Notes: generated by a model not told the origin, from the letters alone. A DNA stretch of 64,000 nt from an uncultured Prevotella sp. (GCA_947167845.1 CAMVJQ010000002.1:1-64000), one strand, 5' to 3'. Positions 7,731 to 17,655 are shown, numbered from the stretch's first letter. Translations and numbers: made by a program.

Positions 7731-10550
7731 TTACTCTGCTGGCATCATGATCACCTCTGCATGGTTGCCGGCACTTACCAGTTGCTTCACGAAGGCGCTG
7801 ATGCTCTCGGGAGTCTGGGCATTAACGATCTTCTCATAGTCGGTATGGAAGTCAACGCCCCATTGGCGCCAGTCGTTGATTCGTCCGAGCCAGTAGTTGT
7901 TCTGCTTCAACTGGTCGCCGTGGTTCTTGAGCATATACTCCTTCACCTTCGTCAGTTTGTCGGCATCGCAACTCTTGGTGATGGCTTCCACCTCGTCGCG
8001 CATAATCTTGAGGGCTACGTCAGCCTTCTCAGGCTTCATCGGGCAGTAGGCCAGGATCTGGGCTGTGGTCTCAAAGTCGTTGCGGTCGATGGTGCCCTGT
8101 GCACCTACGGTATAGGCGGCGCTGGCATCCTCACGGATCTTCTTCAGGTACTCCATGCTCAGGATCTGGCTGGCCATGGACGTCTTGATGCTGTTCTCCA
8201 GCGTGTAGGGCATTTTGTCCGTGTACCAGTGCATCATGGCGATGGCCTTCGGTGTCTCTGCCTTGTTCTTGAAGTCATTGATGACAACACCCTTGTAGTC
8301 GGTGTCCACCTTCTGGCTTTTCACTACCTTCTTCTGTGCGGGCAGTGAACCCAGATACTGTTCGATGAGCGGGCGGATGGTGGCCTCGTCGTAGTTGCCG
8401 ATGATGGTGAAGGTGAAGGCTGCTGCATTGGCAGTGCTCTCCTTGGCCATCTGGAGGATGCGGTCATAGTTGACCTTTTGCAGTTCTGCCACTTCCAGGG
8501 TCTTGTTGCGGGGGTTATGGCTTGTGACGGTGGCGGTCAGTGAGTCGGAGAACACGTTCTCAGGCTGCAGCAGACGGTTCTTCAGCGCTACTTCTGTGGT
8601 CTGCATCAGGTTGTCATACGACTTCTGGTCCTTGGCGATGTTGGTGAAGTAGAGGTAGACGAGTTGCAGCATGGTCTCCACGTCCTTCGGAGTGGAACTG
8701 CCGTTGATGTGCTGGCGGTTGGTGCCCAGTGAGAGCGATGCGCTGGCAATCTTGCCGGCGAGGGCTTTCTCCAGTTCGGTGTGCGAGAAGTTGCCCAGGC
8801 CGCTGGCTTCGATCACGTCGTCGAACATCTTGATGTTGGCAAAGTCCTTCTCGCCGTAGAGTGCTGAACCTCCAAAGCCTTCTCCGCTCAGGATCACCTG
8901 GTCCTTCTTCAGGTCGGTCTGCTTCAGCACGACGGTGACACCGTTTGAAAGCGTCAGTTCGGTGTAGCCGAAGAGGTCGTTCTTGGTCTCCTTGCTGATC
9001 TTGCCGGGCTTAGGCAGGGTGGTCATCAGGGGCTCGTCCTTCACATTGTCCACATAGGCCTCGATCTGGGCGCTGCGGGCGGCGGCGATGGCGCTCTTCA
9101 GGCCGTCCTCTGTCGGATAGACGGCGCCTTCCTTCTCGTTGTTGAAGTTCAGAACCACCAGGTTAGTGTCCGAGGTGGCCACCAGTTCCTTCATCAGGCT
9201 GTTGACGGCCTCAAGCGGCAGCACCGGAACGACCTGCTTCATCGTGGTGTAGGTATAGTCGATGCTGGGGATGGGCTCATTGTTGAGGAAGTGCTGTACG
9301 TACTGGTTGACGAACTGGCGGTTGAAGCGCTTGTCCTTGTTGGAGTATTGCTTGTCGAGCGAACTGGTGTAGTTGGCCTTGAAGCGGTTGTATTCTGTGG
9401 CGGTGAAGCCGAACTCTGCTGCGCGGCGCGCCTCGGTGAGGGCGGCCTTCAGGGCGGCGTCTGTCTGGCCGTCCTTTGGCAGGATGCCCATTTCAAAGGC
9501 GTCGACGCCTCTTGAGAACAGGTAGTTGCCGTCGCTGGCCGATGCCTGCAGGAACGGGCTTTCGGGCTTCTCGGCATATTCCTTCAGACGGTCGTTGAGC
9601 ATGGAGATGGCGGCCTCCTTCAGATAGTCGGCCAGCAGGTAGGCCATCGTACCCTTCAGGGTGTCGGGGAAGGCCTCGTGCTTCATCATCAGTTCCACGA
9701 TGTTGTATTGCTGCTCCTTGTCCTTGTCGATTACGAAGATCGGCTCGTTGTTGTCGGGCACGGGCTCTTTGGTGACCAGAGCGCGGTTCTCGGGGAGCAC
9801 GATGGGCGAGAACAGGTCCTTGATCTTCTGCTCCACTTTGTCCACGTCGACATCACCGACGATGATGATGCCCTGGTTGTCGGGGCGATACCACTTCTCG
9901 TAGTAGGACTGCAGGAAGGGGCGCTCGAAGTTGTCGATGATTTCCATCAGTCCGATGGGCATGCGGTAGCCGTATTTGGATCCAGGGTAGAGTTTTGGCA
10001 GGTCGCGCTCCAGCATACGCATCTGTGCTGACGTGCGCAGGCGCCACTCCTCATGGATCACACCACGCTCTTTCTCAATCTCCTCCTGCTCCAGCAGCAG
10101 ACCGTCGGCCCAGTCGTAGAGGATGAGCAGACAACTATCCACGATCGACTCACGCGTTGTAGGTACATTGCTGATATTATAGACCGTCTGGTCGATAGAG
10201 GTGTATGCGTTCAAGTCGGTACCGAACTTCACGCCAATGCTCTCACACCAACGCAGCAGTTCGTTGCCTTTGAAGTGCTTCGAGCCGTTGAAGGCCATGT
10301 GCTCCAGGAAGTGGGCCAGGCCGCGCTGGTCGTCGTTCTCCTGAATAGAGCCCACGCGCTGGGCGATGTAGAACTCGGCACGATTCTCGGGCCAGTTGTT
10401 GTGGCGGATGTAATAAGTTAGTCCGTTGTCAAGTTTGCCGATGCGTACATCGGGGTCTACAGGCACGGCCGGCATCTGCATCTGTGCCAGCGTGGCCACT
10501 GTGCTGAGCAAGGTCAGCATCACGACTGAAAAAAGTCTTTTCATACTCAT
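7731..10550 (-). CDS. M16 family zinc protease (pitrilysin/insulinase type), exported
   Basis: A 939-residue two-lobed M16 protease. The N-terminus MSMKRLFSVVMLTLLSTVATLAQ is a signal peptide, so it acts in the periplasm or at the outer membrane. The zinc site HFLEH is at residues 80-84 with the third ligand Glu161 in EKERGVIHEE, the same spacing as pitrilysin. The C-terminal half carries a second M16 fold without the motif. The frame extends upstream only through a TTG that belongs to the promoter -7 box, which fixes the start at ATG 10550. The peptide substrate cannot be told from sequence. Confidence 0.93.
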   Translation of the reverse strand: MSMKRLFSVVMLTLLSTVATLAQMQMPAVPVDPDVRIGKLDNGLTYYIRHNNWPENRAEFYIAQRVGSIQENDDQRGLAHFLEHMAFNGSKHFKGNELLRWCESIGVKFGTDLNAYTSIDQTVYNISNVPTTRESIVDSCLLILYDWADGLLLEQEEIEKERGVIHEEWRLRTSAQMRMLERDLPKLYPGSKYGYRMPIGLMEIIDNFERPFLQSYYEKWYRPDNQGIIIVGDVDVDKVEQKIKDLFSPIVLPENRALVTKEPVPDNNEPIFVIDKDKEQQYNIVELMMKHEAFPDTLKGTMAYLLADYLKEAAISMLNDRLKEYAEKPESPFLQASASDGNYLFSRGVDAFEMGILPKDGQTDAALKAALTEARRAAEFGFTATEYNRFKANYTSSLDKQYSNKDKRFNRQFVNQYVQHFLNNEPIPSIDYTYTTMKQVVPVLPLEAVNSLMKELVATSDTNLVVLNFNNEKEGAVYPTEDGLKSAIAAARSAQIEAYVDNVKDEPLMTTLPKPGKISKETKNDLFGYTELTLSNGVTVVLKQTDLKKDQVILSGEGFGGSALYGEKDFANIKMFDDVIEASGLGNFSHTELEKALAGKIASASLSLGTNRQHINGSSTPKDVETMLQLVYLYFTNIAKDQKSYDNLMQTTEVALKNRLLQPENVFSDSLTATVTSHNPRNKTLEVAELQKVNYDRILQMAKESTANAAAFTFTIIGNYDEATIRPLIEQYLGSLPAQKKVVKSQKVDTDYKGVVINDFKNKAETPKAIAMMHWYTDKMPYTLENSIKTSMASQILSMEYLKKIREDASAAYTVGAQGTIDRNDFETTAQILAYCPMKPEKADVALKIMRDEVEAITKSCDADKLTKVKEYMLKNHGDQLKQNNYWLGRINDWRQWGVDFHTDYEKIVNAQTPESISAFVKQLVSAGNHAEVIMMPAE

Positions 10551-10580
10551 TGTGGTTTTATTAATTAGAGATTCTGGGTG

Positions 10581-10588
10581 CAAAATTA
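10581..10588 (-). promoter_or_regulatory. -7 element before the M16 protease gene
   Basis: TAATTTTG on the minus strand, 31 bp before the chosen ATG. No good -33 TTG is seen at the expected distance. Confidence 0.5.
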
Positions 10589-10638
10589 CTGTTTTTTTCT
10601 TAATTAGACGCTGTCATAGGGAAAAAACTACACTGTAT

Positions 10639-11220
10639 TTATCTTTTTTTCTTCTTCTGACTGTCTTCGGGGAAATAGGCCCTCACCTTGTCCCAGTCCA
10701 CGCTGACCACCTCTGCGGGCTTGTCGTAGTCGGTGGCCGTGGCCTTCTGGCGGCTGAGGTCGAAGCGCACGGTCAGCCTGTCTTCCACGCTGACGGCATG
10801 GCTCAGCGTGTCGAGGCGGATGATGTCGTATCGGTCGCCCGTTACATCCACGTCGACGCTGTCGGCTCCCTCTGATGCCTTCTTGACGTGATTCCTGTAC
10901 TCCACAAGGCACTCATCGTTGGGCTTGAGATACCACATGAGCGTATCAGTGCCGCAGGCGCCCTCTTGGGTTGTCCTCACTGTCACCATCGCCGCCTTGC
11001 GCTCTTGGCTGATGCTGAAGATGCTGAATCCTGTGACACTGGCGATCAGGATGACGATGAGTATGCCGCATATCAGTGGCTGCAGCAGGCACCCCAATGC
11101 CAGACCTTTCCAGTGCTTGCGGGAATAACCGTAGAGAGGAACCAGTATCGAGGCGAAGATGATCAGCATGATGCCGATCAGCATGATAATCGTGTGGCTT
11201 AAATGGAATTCGATAAGCAT
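10639..11220 (-). CDS. two-helix membrane protein of unknown function
   Basis: I do not recognise a family. The 193 residues start with two hydrophobic helices (about 8-32 and 42-70), then a soluble domain of about 120 residues with alternating beta-like segments and a basic tail KKKKR. It follows the SpoIIE-type phosphatase gene by 27 bp on the same strand and is likely cotranscribed. A role as membrane partner in that signalling pathway is only a guess from position. Confidence 0.7.
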   Translation of the reverse strand: MLIEFHLSHTIIMLIGIMLIIFASILVPLYGYSRKHWKGLALGCLLQPLICGILIVILIASVTGFSIFSISQERKAAMVTVRTTQEGACGTDTLMWYLKPNDECLVEYRNHVKKASEGADSVDVDVTGDRYDIIRLDTLSHAVSVEDRLTVRFDLSRQKATATDYDKPAEVVSVDWDKVRAYFPEDSQKKKKR

Positions 11221-11247
11221 ATCTCTGATCCTTTTGATTCTTGATGA

Positions 11248-13209
11248 CTATTTCTTCTGAATGGCAAACATCGTCAGGTCGTCGCTCTGCTCGGCATCGC
11301 CTACAAACTGCTGGACGGCCGCCGTCATCGCGGCGACGAGTCCCTCCGGCTGCCGGGTGGCAGGCTCTGCTGTCTGAATCATGCGGTCCATGCCGAACTG
11401 CTGGTGGGTGGCGTTCTCGGCCTCGTTCAGTCCGTCGGTATAGAGGAACAGTGTGCTTCCCGCCTTCATCTGTATCTGCTGGCGGGTGAAGTCCCATCCT
11501 CCCATGACGCCTGCCGGCAGGTTGGGGTCGCACTCCAGAAACGTCACTTCGCTCTCTGTCAGCAGCATCGGCATGTCGTGGCCCGCATTCGAGTAGTCCA
11601 GCAGGCCCGTGGTCAGGTCGAGCACGCCCACGAAGAGCGTGACGAACATGTCGGTATCATTGCTGTCGCTCAGCGACTCGTTGATGCCTTTCGCCATCTG
11701 CTGTGGTTCCGCCGTGTGGGCGGCGATATTACGGAACAGCGACCGCGTGACGGCCATCACCAGTGAGGCCGGCACGCCCTTGCCCGACACGTCGCCGATG
11801 CAGAAGAACAACTTCTCGTCGCGGATGAAGAAGTCGTAGAGGTCGCCGCCCACGGCCTTGGCGGGCTTCACCAGCCCGTAGATGTCGATGTCCGTGCGGT
11901 CGGGGAAGGCGGGGTAGGTCTTAGGCAGCATGCTCATCTGGATGTTGTGGGCTATGCGCAGTTCGTTCTCGATGGAGGCCTTGGCCGTCGTGGTGGCCTT
12001 CAGTTCCTCCACGTAGTTGGTCAGCGAGTGCTGCATGTTCTCGAAAGAGTCGCGCAACTGGCAGATCTCGTCGCGGTGCTTGATGGTGGGCAGTGAGGTG
12101 TCAAACTGCCCCTGTGCCACCCTGTCGGCAGTATTGGCCAGCAGTTTCAGAGGCTTCGTCGCTCGCTTGATGGTGAGGTAGCACACCATGAAGGTGATGA
12201 CCACCACGACGGTGATGACGAACAGGGCGGCAAAGCCTATCAGCATAGCGAGGAAGTCTAAGTTGTCGGCTGCACACGGGGTGGCCAGTATCCAGTCAGT
12301 GCCGGCCACGGGGGAATAGAACAGATAGGTGTCCGTCCTGTTCACCAGCACTGTTCTTTCCGTCTCGTCCTTGCTGGTCATGCCGTCTTTCATCTCCTGA
12401 ATGGCTTTCTCGGCCAGCCCTGATTCTTTATAGTCTTTTACGTGCGCGAAGAAGTTGCCTTTCAGGATGCGTCTCTTGTCGGGATGAGTCATATAGGTGC
12501 CGTCGCGCAGCAACACATGGCTGACAATCTTTTTCTGTTGTGCCGAGATCATCCAGGCATCATGCTCAAACAGACTGTCCTGCTCGGCCAGGATCCGTGT
12601 CATGAAGTCGAGCGAGAGGTCGGCGCCAAGTGCTGCCACCACCCGCCCCTGGGCATTGCGAATGGGGTGGATATAGGCCACCAGCGGCGTGGCGGCATCG
12701 CGGCCGTCCCAGAAAGGCTCCGACCAGTAGGCCGAGTCGCTGGCGATGGCCTGCTTGAACCAGTCACTCTCCAGATAGTTGTAGCCGTCGCCACTCAGTT
12801 GTTTTGACTCCACCTCCATGCTGTCGTTGCGCCAGGCATAGGGACAATACTGACGGCCCTTGCCGGGGAAATAGTTCTCTGCAAAACTGATGCCGCAACT
12901 GCGTATGCGCGGATTCTGCCTGACGATGCGCTCCAAGATGTCCTGCAGGCGGTCGGGCTCGCTCAGGTGACGCTCTATGTCAAAGATCTGATTGTCTACG
13001 GCCACGCTGACGTCCGACATCACCTCGTTGATCCTGCCGTTGGCTGATCTCATGCCACTGTGGAAACTGGCGGCACTCACTTCCACCACTGAACTCTCCA
13101 TTAAGTCGTAGACCAGGAACGACAGGCCCGTCATCATGACGAGCAGCACCAGTATCACCCAGCGTGACAGGCGGCTGGCAAACGAGCGGTTGTATTTCTT
13201 CTTCTCCAT
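11248..13209 (-). CDS. membrane sensor with HAMP and SpoIIE-type PP2C phosphatase domain
   Basis: A 653-residue signalling protein. Order of parts: short cytoplasmic start, transmembrane helix (about 15-35), periplasmic Cache-like sensor (about 40-300), second helix (IGFAALFVITVVVVITFMVC), HAMP segment (KRATKPLKLLANTADRVAQG), a coiled-coil linker, and a C-terminal phosphatase domain with IGDVSGKGVPASLVM and the metal-binding AGHDMPML and LYTDGLNEAEN. Such RsbU-like proteins dephosphorylate anti-anti-sigma factors; no such partner is nearby. A TAATTTTG element at 13235-13242 probably drives it. Confidence 0.92.
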   Translation of the reverse strand: MEKKKYNRSFASRLSRWVILVLLVMMTGLSFLVYDLMESSVVEVSAASFHSGMRSANGRINEVMSDVSVAVDNQIFDIERHLSEPDRLQDILERIVRQNPRIRSCGISFAENYFPGKGRQYCPYAWRNDSMEVESKQLSGDGYNYLESDWFKQAIASDSAYWSEPFWDGRDAATPLVAYIHPIRNAQGRVVAALGADLSLDFMTRILAEQDSLFEHDAWMISAQQKKIVSHVLLRDGTYMTHPDKRRILKGNFFAHVKDYKESGLAEKAIQEMKDGMTSKDETERTVLVNRTDTYLFYSPVAGTDWILATPCAADNLDFLAMLIGFAALFVITVVVVITFMVCYLTIKRATKPLKLLANTADRVAQGQFDTSLPTIKHRDEICQLRDSFENMQHSLTNYVEELKATTTAKASIENELRIAHNIQMSMLPKTYPAFPDRTDIDIYGLVKPAKAVGGDLYDFFIRDEKLFFCIGDVSGKGVPASLVMAVTRSLFRNIAAHTAEPQQMAKGINESLSDSNDTDMFVTLFVGVLDLTTGLLDYSNAGHDMPMLLTESEVTFLECDPNLPAGVMGGWDFTRQQIQMKAGSTLFLYTDGLNEAENATHQQFGMDRMIQTAEPATRQPEGLVAAMTAAVQQFVGDAEQSDDLTMFAIQKK

Positions 13210-13440
13210 CCGTATGCTTTTGCTTTCGACGCTGCAAAATTAAGGAAAAATACGCTATCTTGCAAATCTTTGGACTGATTTTTTATCTTTGTGTCGTTGT
13301 GTGTTCGTTTCCCATCAGTATAATTATACGTCAGGTCGGGATAAGAAAGCCGCTTGAAAATCTTTTCCTGACTTCGGCGGTTTTGATTCACTTTGCCCAA
13401 GACAATGGTCATGGTTGTTTTTAAATATGCAAAAAACGAT

Positions 13441-14346
13441 TTATAGGTTTTCCCGGACCATGTTCCTCGGATGGTGCTCCAGTATCTCGCGGCGCAGCGT
13501 CGAGGTGTCTACGTGGGTGTAGATTTCCGTTGTGCCTATGTCCTCATGGCCGAGCAGAGCCTGGATAACGCGCAGGTCAGCACCGCCTTCCAGCAGGGCT
13601 GTGGCGAAGGAGTGCCTGAGCGTATGGGGCGAGATGGTCTTCGTGATGCCCGCTTCCGCGGCCTGCCGCTTGATCATGATTAGGATCATCGTGCGCGTCA
13701 GGTGCTTGCCGTAGCGGTTCAGGAACACGTAGTCCTCCTCGCCGGGCTTGATCTTCATGTGCTGGCGGTCGTCAAACCAGAAACCCAGTTCCCTGATGGC
13801 CTTCTGCGAGATCGGGACCAGACGCTCTTTCGACCCTTTGCCCAGCACGCGCACGAACTCCTCGTCGAGATAGAGGCTCGACAGTCTGAGGTTCACCAGT
13901 TCACTCACGCGCAGCCCGCAGGAGAAGAGCACTTCGATGATGGCACGGTTGCGATGCCCCTCCCATTTTGAGAGGTCAATGCTTGCCTCTAACCTGTCTA
14001 TCTCCTCAGCCGACAGCACTTCAGGCAGATGCTCGCCAATCTGGGGCGACTCCAACAGTTCCGTGGGGTCGTCCTCGCGATAGCCGTCGAGTTGCAGGAA
14101 TCGGAAGAAGGAGCGCACGCCGCTCAGGATGCGGCACTGAGAACGGGCATTGATGCCGATGTCGTGGAGGCCTGCCGAGAAGGTCTCCAGGTCTTCGAGT
14201 GTCACCTCCCTCACGTCCTTCCCCTCTCGTTTCAGATAGTCGAGCAGTTTCTGGAGGTCGCGCTGATAGGCGTCGAGCGTGTTGCCCGACATGTTGCGCT
14301 GCAACTTCAGGTAGCGTATGTAGTTCTTTATGATGTCTTTCTCCAT
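13441..14346 (-). CDS. xerD: site-specific tyrosine recombinase XerD
   Basis: Chromosome dimer resolution recombinase. All catalytic residues can be placed: Arg146 in CGLRVSEL, Lys170/173 in GKGSKER, His241 and Arg244 in HTLRHSFA, His267 in LLGHEDI and the nucleophile Tyr276 in TEIYTHV. The N-terminal SAM-like DNA-binding domain is complete and the length of 301 is standard. The frame is open to 14400, but a TATCTTTG promoter element at 14366-14373 lies inside it, so ATG 14346 is the start. The context is housekeeping, so it is not taken as the integrase of the island at 17.6-31.2 kb. Confidence 0.95.
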   Translation of the reverse strand: MEKDIIKNYIRYLKLQRNMSGNTLDAYQRDLQKLLDYLKREGKDVREVTLEDLETFSAGLHDIGINARSQCRILSGVRSFFRFLQLDGYREDDPTELLESPQIGEHLPEVLSAEEIDRLEASIDLSKWEGHRNRAIIEVLFSCGLRVSELVNLRLSSLYLDEEFVRVLGKGSKERLVPISQKAIRELGFWFDDRQHMKIKPGEEDYVFLNRYGKHLTRTMILIMIKRQAAEAGITKTISPHTLRHSFATALLEGGADLRVIQALLGHEDIGTTEIYTHVDTSTLRREILEHHPRNMVRENL

Positions 14347-14506
14347 CTGGCTGCCATTTTTGCGGCAAAGATACGAAAAAGCGAGCGGACTGCCAAACAT
14401 TCCGCCTGCTTTTTTCGTGATGGATATGACCGGTAGTTGCCCTATGCTTGTCCTATCATATCGAAGATAGGCAGCATTAGGAAATACAAAGAAAAATGGG
14501 TTTTCC

Positions 14507-14538
14507 TTTGGTATTTCGCTCGATTTGCACTATCTTTG
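14507..14538 (+). promoter_or_regulatory. Bacteroidota promoter for aroQ operon
   Basis: TTTG at 14507-14510, 20 bp, TATCTTTG at 14531-14538, and aroQ starts 20 bp later. It probably drives aroQ, the methyltransferase, rbfA and the permease, which overlap or lie within 14 bp of each other. Confidence 0.75.
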
Positions 14539-14557
14539 CACCCAAATCGCAAATGTC

Positions 14558-14989
14558 ATGGTGAAGATACAGATTATCAACGGCCCGAACCTCAATCTGC
14601 TGGGCCAGCGTGAGCCGGGCATCTATGGCTCGGAATCGTTCGACGTCTACCTGCCCCAGTTGCGTCAGCGCTATCCGGACGTGCAGATAGACTACTATCA
14701 GAGCAACATCGAGGGAGAACTGATCGATAAGATGCAGGAGACGGGCTTCTTCGGCGGCTACGACGGCATCGTGCTCAATGCCGGTGCCTATACCCACACC
14801 AGCGTAGCGCTGCAGGACTGTATCCGCTCGCTGAAGTGCCCGGTCGTGGAGGTGCATATCTCCAATGTCCACAAGCGTGAGGAGTTCCGCCATCACTCTT
14901 TCATCTCCTGTGCCTGCCTGGGCGTTATCTGTGGCTTCGGCCTCGACAGTTACCGCCTGGCAGTGGAAGCGATAGTCGCTGCTAAATGA
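14558..14989 (+). CDS. aroQ: 3-dehydroquinate dehydratase, type II
   Basis: Third step of the shikimate pathway. The 143-residue protein starts MVKIQIINGPNLNLLGQREP, the type II signature, with catalytic Tyr23 in GIYGS, the NAGAYTHTS loop and the VEVHISN segment holding the catalytic His. An upstream frame reaches 14525 but would include the promoter -7 element. Its stop overlaps the next gene by four bases (ATGA). Confidence 0.96.
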   Translation: MVKIQIINGPNLNLLGQREPGIYGSESFDVYLPQLRQRYPDVQIDYYQSNIEGELIDKMQETGFFGGYDGIVLNAGAYTHTSVALQDCIRSLKCPVVEVHISNVHKREEFRHHSFISCACLGVICGFGLDSYRLAVEAIVAAK

Positions 14990-15612
14990 CGCTCGACGAC
15001 TATATCCTGCAGCATACGGAGCCCGAACCCGACTATCTCTATCGTTTGTGGCGGGCCACCAATCTGCACACCATCCATGGGCGGATGGTCAGCGGGCACC
15101 TGCAGGGAAGGCTGCTGAAGATGCTGGTTGCGATGATTCGCCCCAAGCGTATCCTGGAGGTGGGCACGTTCAGCGGCTACAGTGCTATCTCGATGGCAGA
15201 AGGCCTGGAGGAGGGCGGCAGACTCTATACCTTCGAGATCAACGATGAGATGGAGGACTTCACCCGGCCTTGGATTGAGGGCTCCAGCGTGGCCGACAAG
15301 ATAGAGTTCATCATCGGCGATGCCCTGACGGAGGCACCCAGACTCGGCATCATGTTCGATATGGCCTTCATCGACGGCGACAAGCGCACCTACTGCGAGA
15401 CCTACGAGATGGTGATGCCGATCCTCCGTCCGGGTGGCTTCATACTCGCCGACAACACGCTCTGGGACGGACACGTCATCGACCACTCCTACGATCATGA
15501 CCGCCAGACACAGGGCATCGAGACCTTCAACGACTATATCGCCCGCGACGACAGGGTGGAGCAGGTCATCCTCCCTCTCCGCGATGGTCTCACACTGATA
15601 AGGAAGAAATAG
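14986..15612 (+). CDS. class I SAM-dependent O-methyltransferase
   Basis: A 208-residue cytosolic methyltransferase of the caffeoyl-CoA/catechol O-methyltransferase family. The SAM-binding motif EVGTFSGYSAISMA, the acidic FEIND that binds the ribose, and the metal-site FIDGDKRTY and ADNTLWDG are all present. The substrate in bacteria of this group is not established. It is translationally coupled to aroQ through an ATGA overlap and is 13 bp before rbfA. Confidence 0.93.
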   Translation: MTLDDYILQHTEPEPDYLYRLWRATNLHTIHGRMVSGHLQGRLLKMLVAMIRPKRILEVGTFSGYSAISMAEGLEEGGRLYTFEINDEMEDFTRPWIEGSSVADKIEFIIGDALTEAPRLGIMFDMAFIDGDKRTYCETYEMVMPILRPGGFILADNTLWDGHVIDHSYDHDRQTQGIETFNDYIARDDRVEQVILPLRDGLTLIRKK

Positions 15613-15625
15613 TAAACATATAGTT

Positions 15626-15961
15626 ATGCAAGAGACAAGACAAAACAAAATAGCGCGACTGCTTCAGAAGGAACTGTCGCTGATATTCCAGCAGCAGACC
15701 CGTGCCACCCACGGCACGATGGTTTCTGTCACCAGAGTGAAGATATCACCCGACCTGAGTGTATGCACAGCCTACCTGAGCGTCTTCCCCAGTGAGAAGG
15801 GCGAGGAGATACTGGCGAATGTCAATGCCAATGTGAAGTCGGTAAGATATGAATTAGGTACACGCGTGCGCAATCAGTTGCGCATCATTCCCGAACTTCG
15901 ATTCTTTATCGACGACTCGCTCGATTACATAGACCGCATCGACGAACTGCTGAAACAATGA
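15626..15961 (+). CDS. rbfA: ribosome-binding factor A
   Basis: Binds the 30S subunit during maturation of the 16S rRNA 5' end. The 111-residue KH-like protein has the family pattern RQNKIARLLQKELSLIF, VTRVKISPDLSVCTAYLSVFP and LRFFIDDSLDYIDRIDELL. Its TGA overlaps the ATG of the following permease gene, so the two are coupled. Confidence 0.95.
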   Translation: MQETRQNKIARLLQKELSLIFQQQTRATHGTMVSVTRVKISPDLSVCTAYLSVFPSEKGEEILANVNANVKSVRYELGTRVRNQLRIIPELRFFIDDSLDYIDRIDELLKQ

Positions 15962-17184
15962 ACTTCCCCTTTTACATAGCCCGTCGCTACCTCTTCTCCA
16001 AGAAGTCGACGCATGCCATCAATATCATCAGTGGCATCTCCATCGTCGGAGTGGCTGTGGCTACAATGGCGCTGGTTGTCACGCTCTCCGTGTTCAACGG
16101 CTTCCATGATATGGTGGCTTCCTTCTTCACCTCGTTCGACCCGCAGTTGAAGATTGTGCCCGTCAAGGGTAAGACGGTGCCTGCCGACGACCCTGTACTG
16201 ACCCGCGTCAAGCAGTTGCCGCAGGTGGAAGTGGCCATGGAGACGGTTGAGGACCAGGCACTGGCCGTCTACAACGGACTGCAGGCGATGGTGGTGGTCA
16301 AGGGTGTCGAGGAGAGTTTCAGCCAACTCACGCATATCAACGAGATTCTGCTGGGCGACGGCGCGTTCGAACTGCGGGCCGCCGATATGTTCTATGGTAT
16401 CCCCGGCATCAGACTGGCCGAGCAACTTGGCACGGGCTACTCATACGAACAGCCTATCCGCATCTATGCGCCGCGCCGCGAGGGACAACTCAATATGGCC
16501 AACCCCCTCGACGGACTGGTGGAGGATGAACTCTATTCGCCTGGCGTGATCTTCAATGTCAAGCAGTCGCGCTACGACAAGAACTATATCCTCACCGATA
16601 TCGCTTTCGCCCGCCGTGTGTTCGAGCAGCAGGGCATGGTGTCGGCCCTGGAACTGCGTCTGAAACCAGGTAGCAATTTCGACCGCGTGAAGTCTGAGAT
16701 TAAGTCGATTGTGGGCGATGGCTATTCTGTGCTCGACCGCTATGAGCAGCAGGACGACACGTTCAAAATTATGAAGATTGAGAAGTTGATAGCCTACCTC
16801 TTCCTGACCTTCATCCTCTTGGTGGCCTGTTTCAATATCATCGGCTCCCTGTCGATGCTGATCGTCGACAAGAAGGACGATGTCGTGACGCTCCGCAACC
16901 TCGGTGCCAGCGACAAGCAGATCGTGCGCATCTTCCTCTTTGAGGGGCGTCTGATTTCTGCTATCGGAGCCATTATTGGCATCATCATCGGATTGCTACT
17001 CTGCTGGGCCCAGCAGACGTTCGGACTTGTCAAGTTAGGCTCGTCGAGCGGTTCGTTCGTCGTCAATGCCTATCCTGTCAGCGTCCATCCTGAGGATGTC
17101 GTGCTTATCTTTATTACCGTCCTCGTGGTTGGCTTCCTCTCCGTCTGGTACCCTGTCCGCTATTTTGCTAAGCGGCTGCTGTAG
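15958..17184 (+). CDS. LolC/LolE-FtsX family ABC transporter permease
   Basis: Inner-membrane permease of the MacB/FtsX family, the type that extracts lipoproteins from the inner membrane. The 408 residues begin MNFPFYIARRYLFSKKSTHAI, a start seen in LolC/E, followed by helix 1, a large periplasmic domain of about 220 residues (MacB-PCD like) and three C-terminal helices, the first around IAYLFLTFILLVACFNIIG. The ATPase partner is not in the window. It is the last gene before the accessory region. Confidence 0.9.
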   Translation: MNFPFYIARRYLFSKKSTHAINIISGISIVGVAVATMALVVTLSVFNGFHDMVASFFTSFDPQLKIVPVKGKTVPADDPVLTRVKQLPQVEVAMETVEDQALAVYNGLQAMVVVKGVEESFSQLTHINEILLGDGAFELRAADMFYGIPGIRLAEQLGTGYSYEQPIRIYAPRREGQLNMANPLDGLVEDELYSPGVIFNVKQSRYDKNYILTDIAFARRVFEQQGMVSALELRLKPGSNFDRVKSEIKSIVGDGYSVLDRYEQQDDTFKIMKIEKLIAYLFLTFILLVACFNIIGSLSMLIVDKKDDVVTLRNLGASDKQIVRIFLFEGRLISAIGAIIGIIIGLLLCWAQQTFGLVKLGSSSGSFVVNAYPVSVHPEDVVLIFITVLVVGFLSVWYPVRYFAKRLL

Positions 17185-17217
17185 AAGGGCGAAATAGACA
17201 ATTTCCCAAAGCACAAC

Positions 17218-17276
17218 AAATGCTCCGTCACCCTCGGTAACTGTCTGATAAACAGTGAGATGATGGCGGAGCATTT
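17218..17276 (+). terminator. inverted repeat after the permease gene
   Basis: 13-bp arms at 17218-17230 and 17264-17276 with one mismatch, enclosing a smaller ACTGT/ACAGT stem, start 33 bp past the permease stop. It is probably the terminator of the aroQ-rbfA operon. Confidence 0.5.
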
Positions 17277-17398
17277 CCCGTGTCCTGATGTTGACTGCGT
17301 TTTTCCTTCGGTCTCAGTCACACCATGCTCCTATTGCCTGGCCTCGCCCTCTGTCGTTATGAGCCCTATTCAAAGTGGCTTGGAGGTCCCTGCTCTTT

Positions 17399-17486
17399 AA
17401 TCTGCGACTTAAGTCATAGAGTCTTGCCTCTTATGTCGCACGATGCTGCGACTTATGTGCTAGATATCTGCCACTTATGTCGCAGA
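17399..17486. repeat. cluster of short repeats in a geneless gap
   Basis: Between 17277 and 17655 no gene is seen. Four copies of a CTTATGTCGCA-like word occur in both orientations (near 17405, 17429, 17447 and 17473). Their role is unknown. Confidence 0.4.
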
Positions 17487-17655
17487 TTTGTCATCTACGT
17501 CCTCGCATATGACTTGGTTCCGCTTTAAGAGCGATAATCTGCCTTCTCGAAAATGCTCTCATGAACCTTTATAGGTGAATGATTTAACTGTGAAAAATGC
17601 TCCGCTATCATTTCTTTGGAAATCAATAGGTTACGCCACCTGGCGGAGAATTATG

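Noticed and set aside
13441-14346. XerD as integrase of the island
   Set aside because: It lies 3 kb outside the murI repeats among housekeeping genes and has all features of the cell's own XerD.
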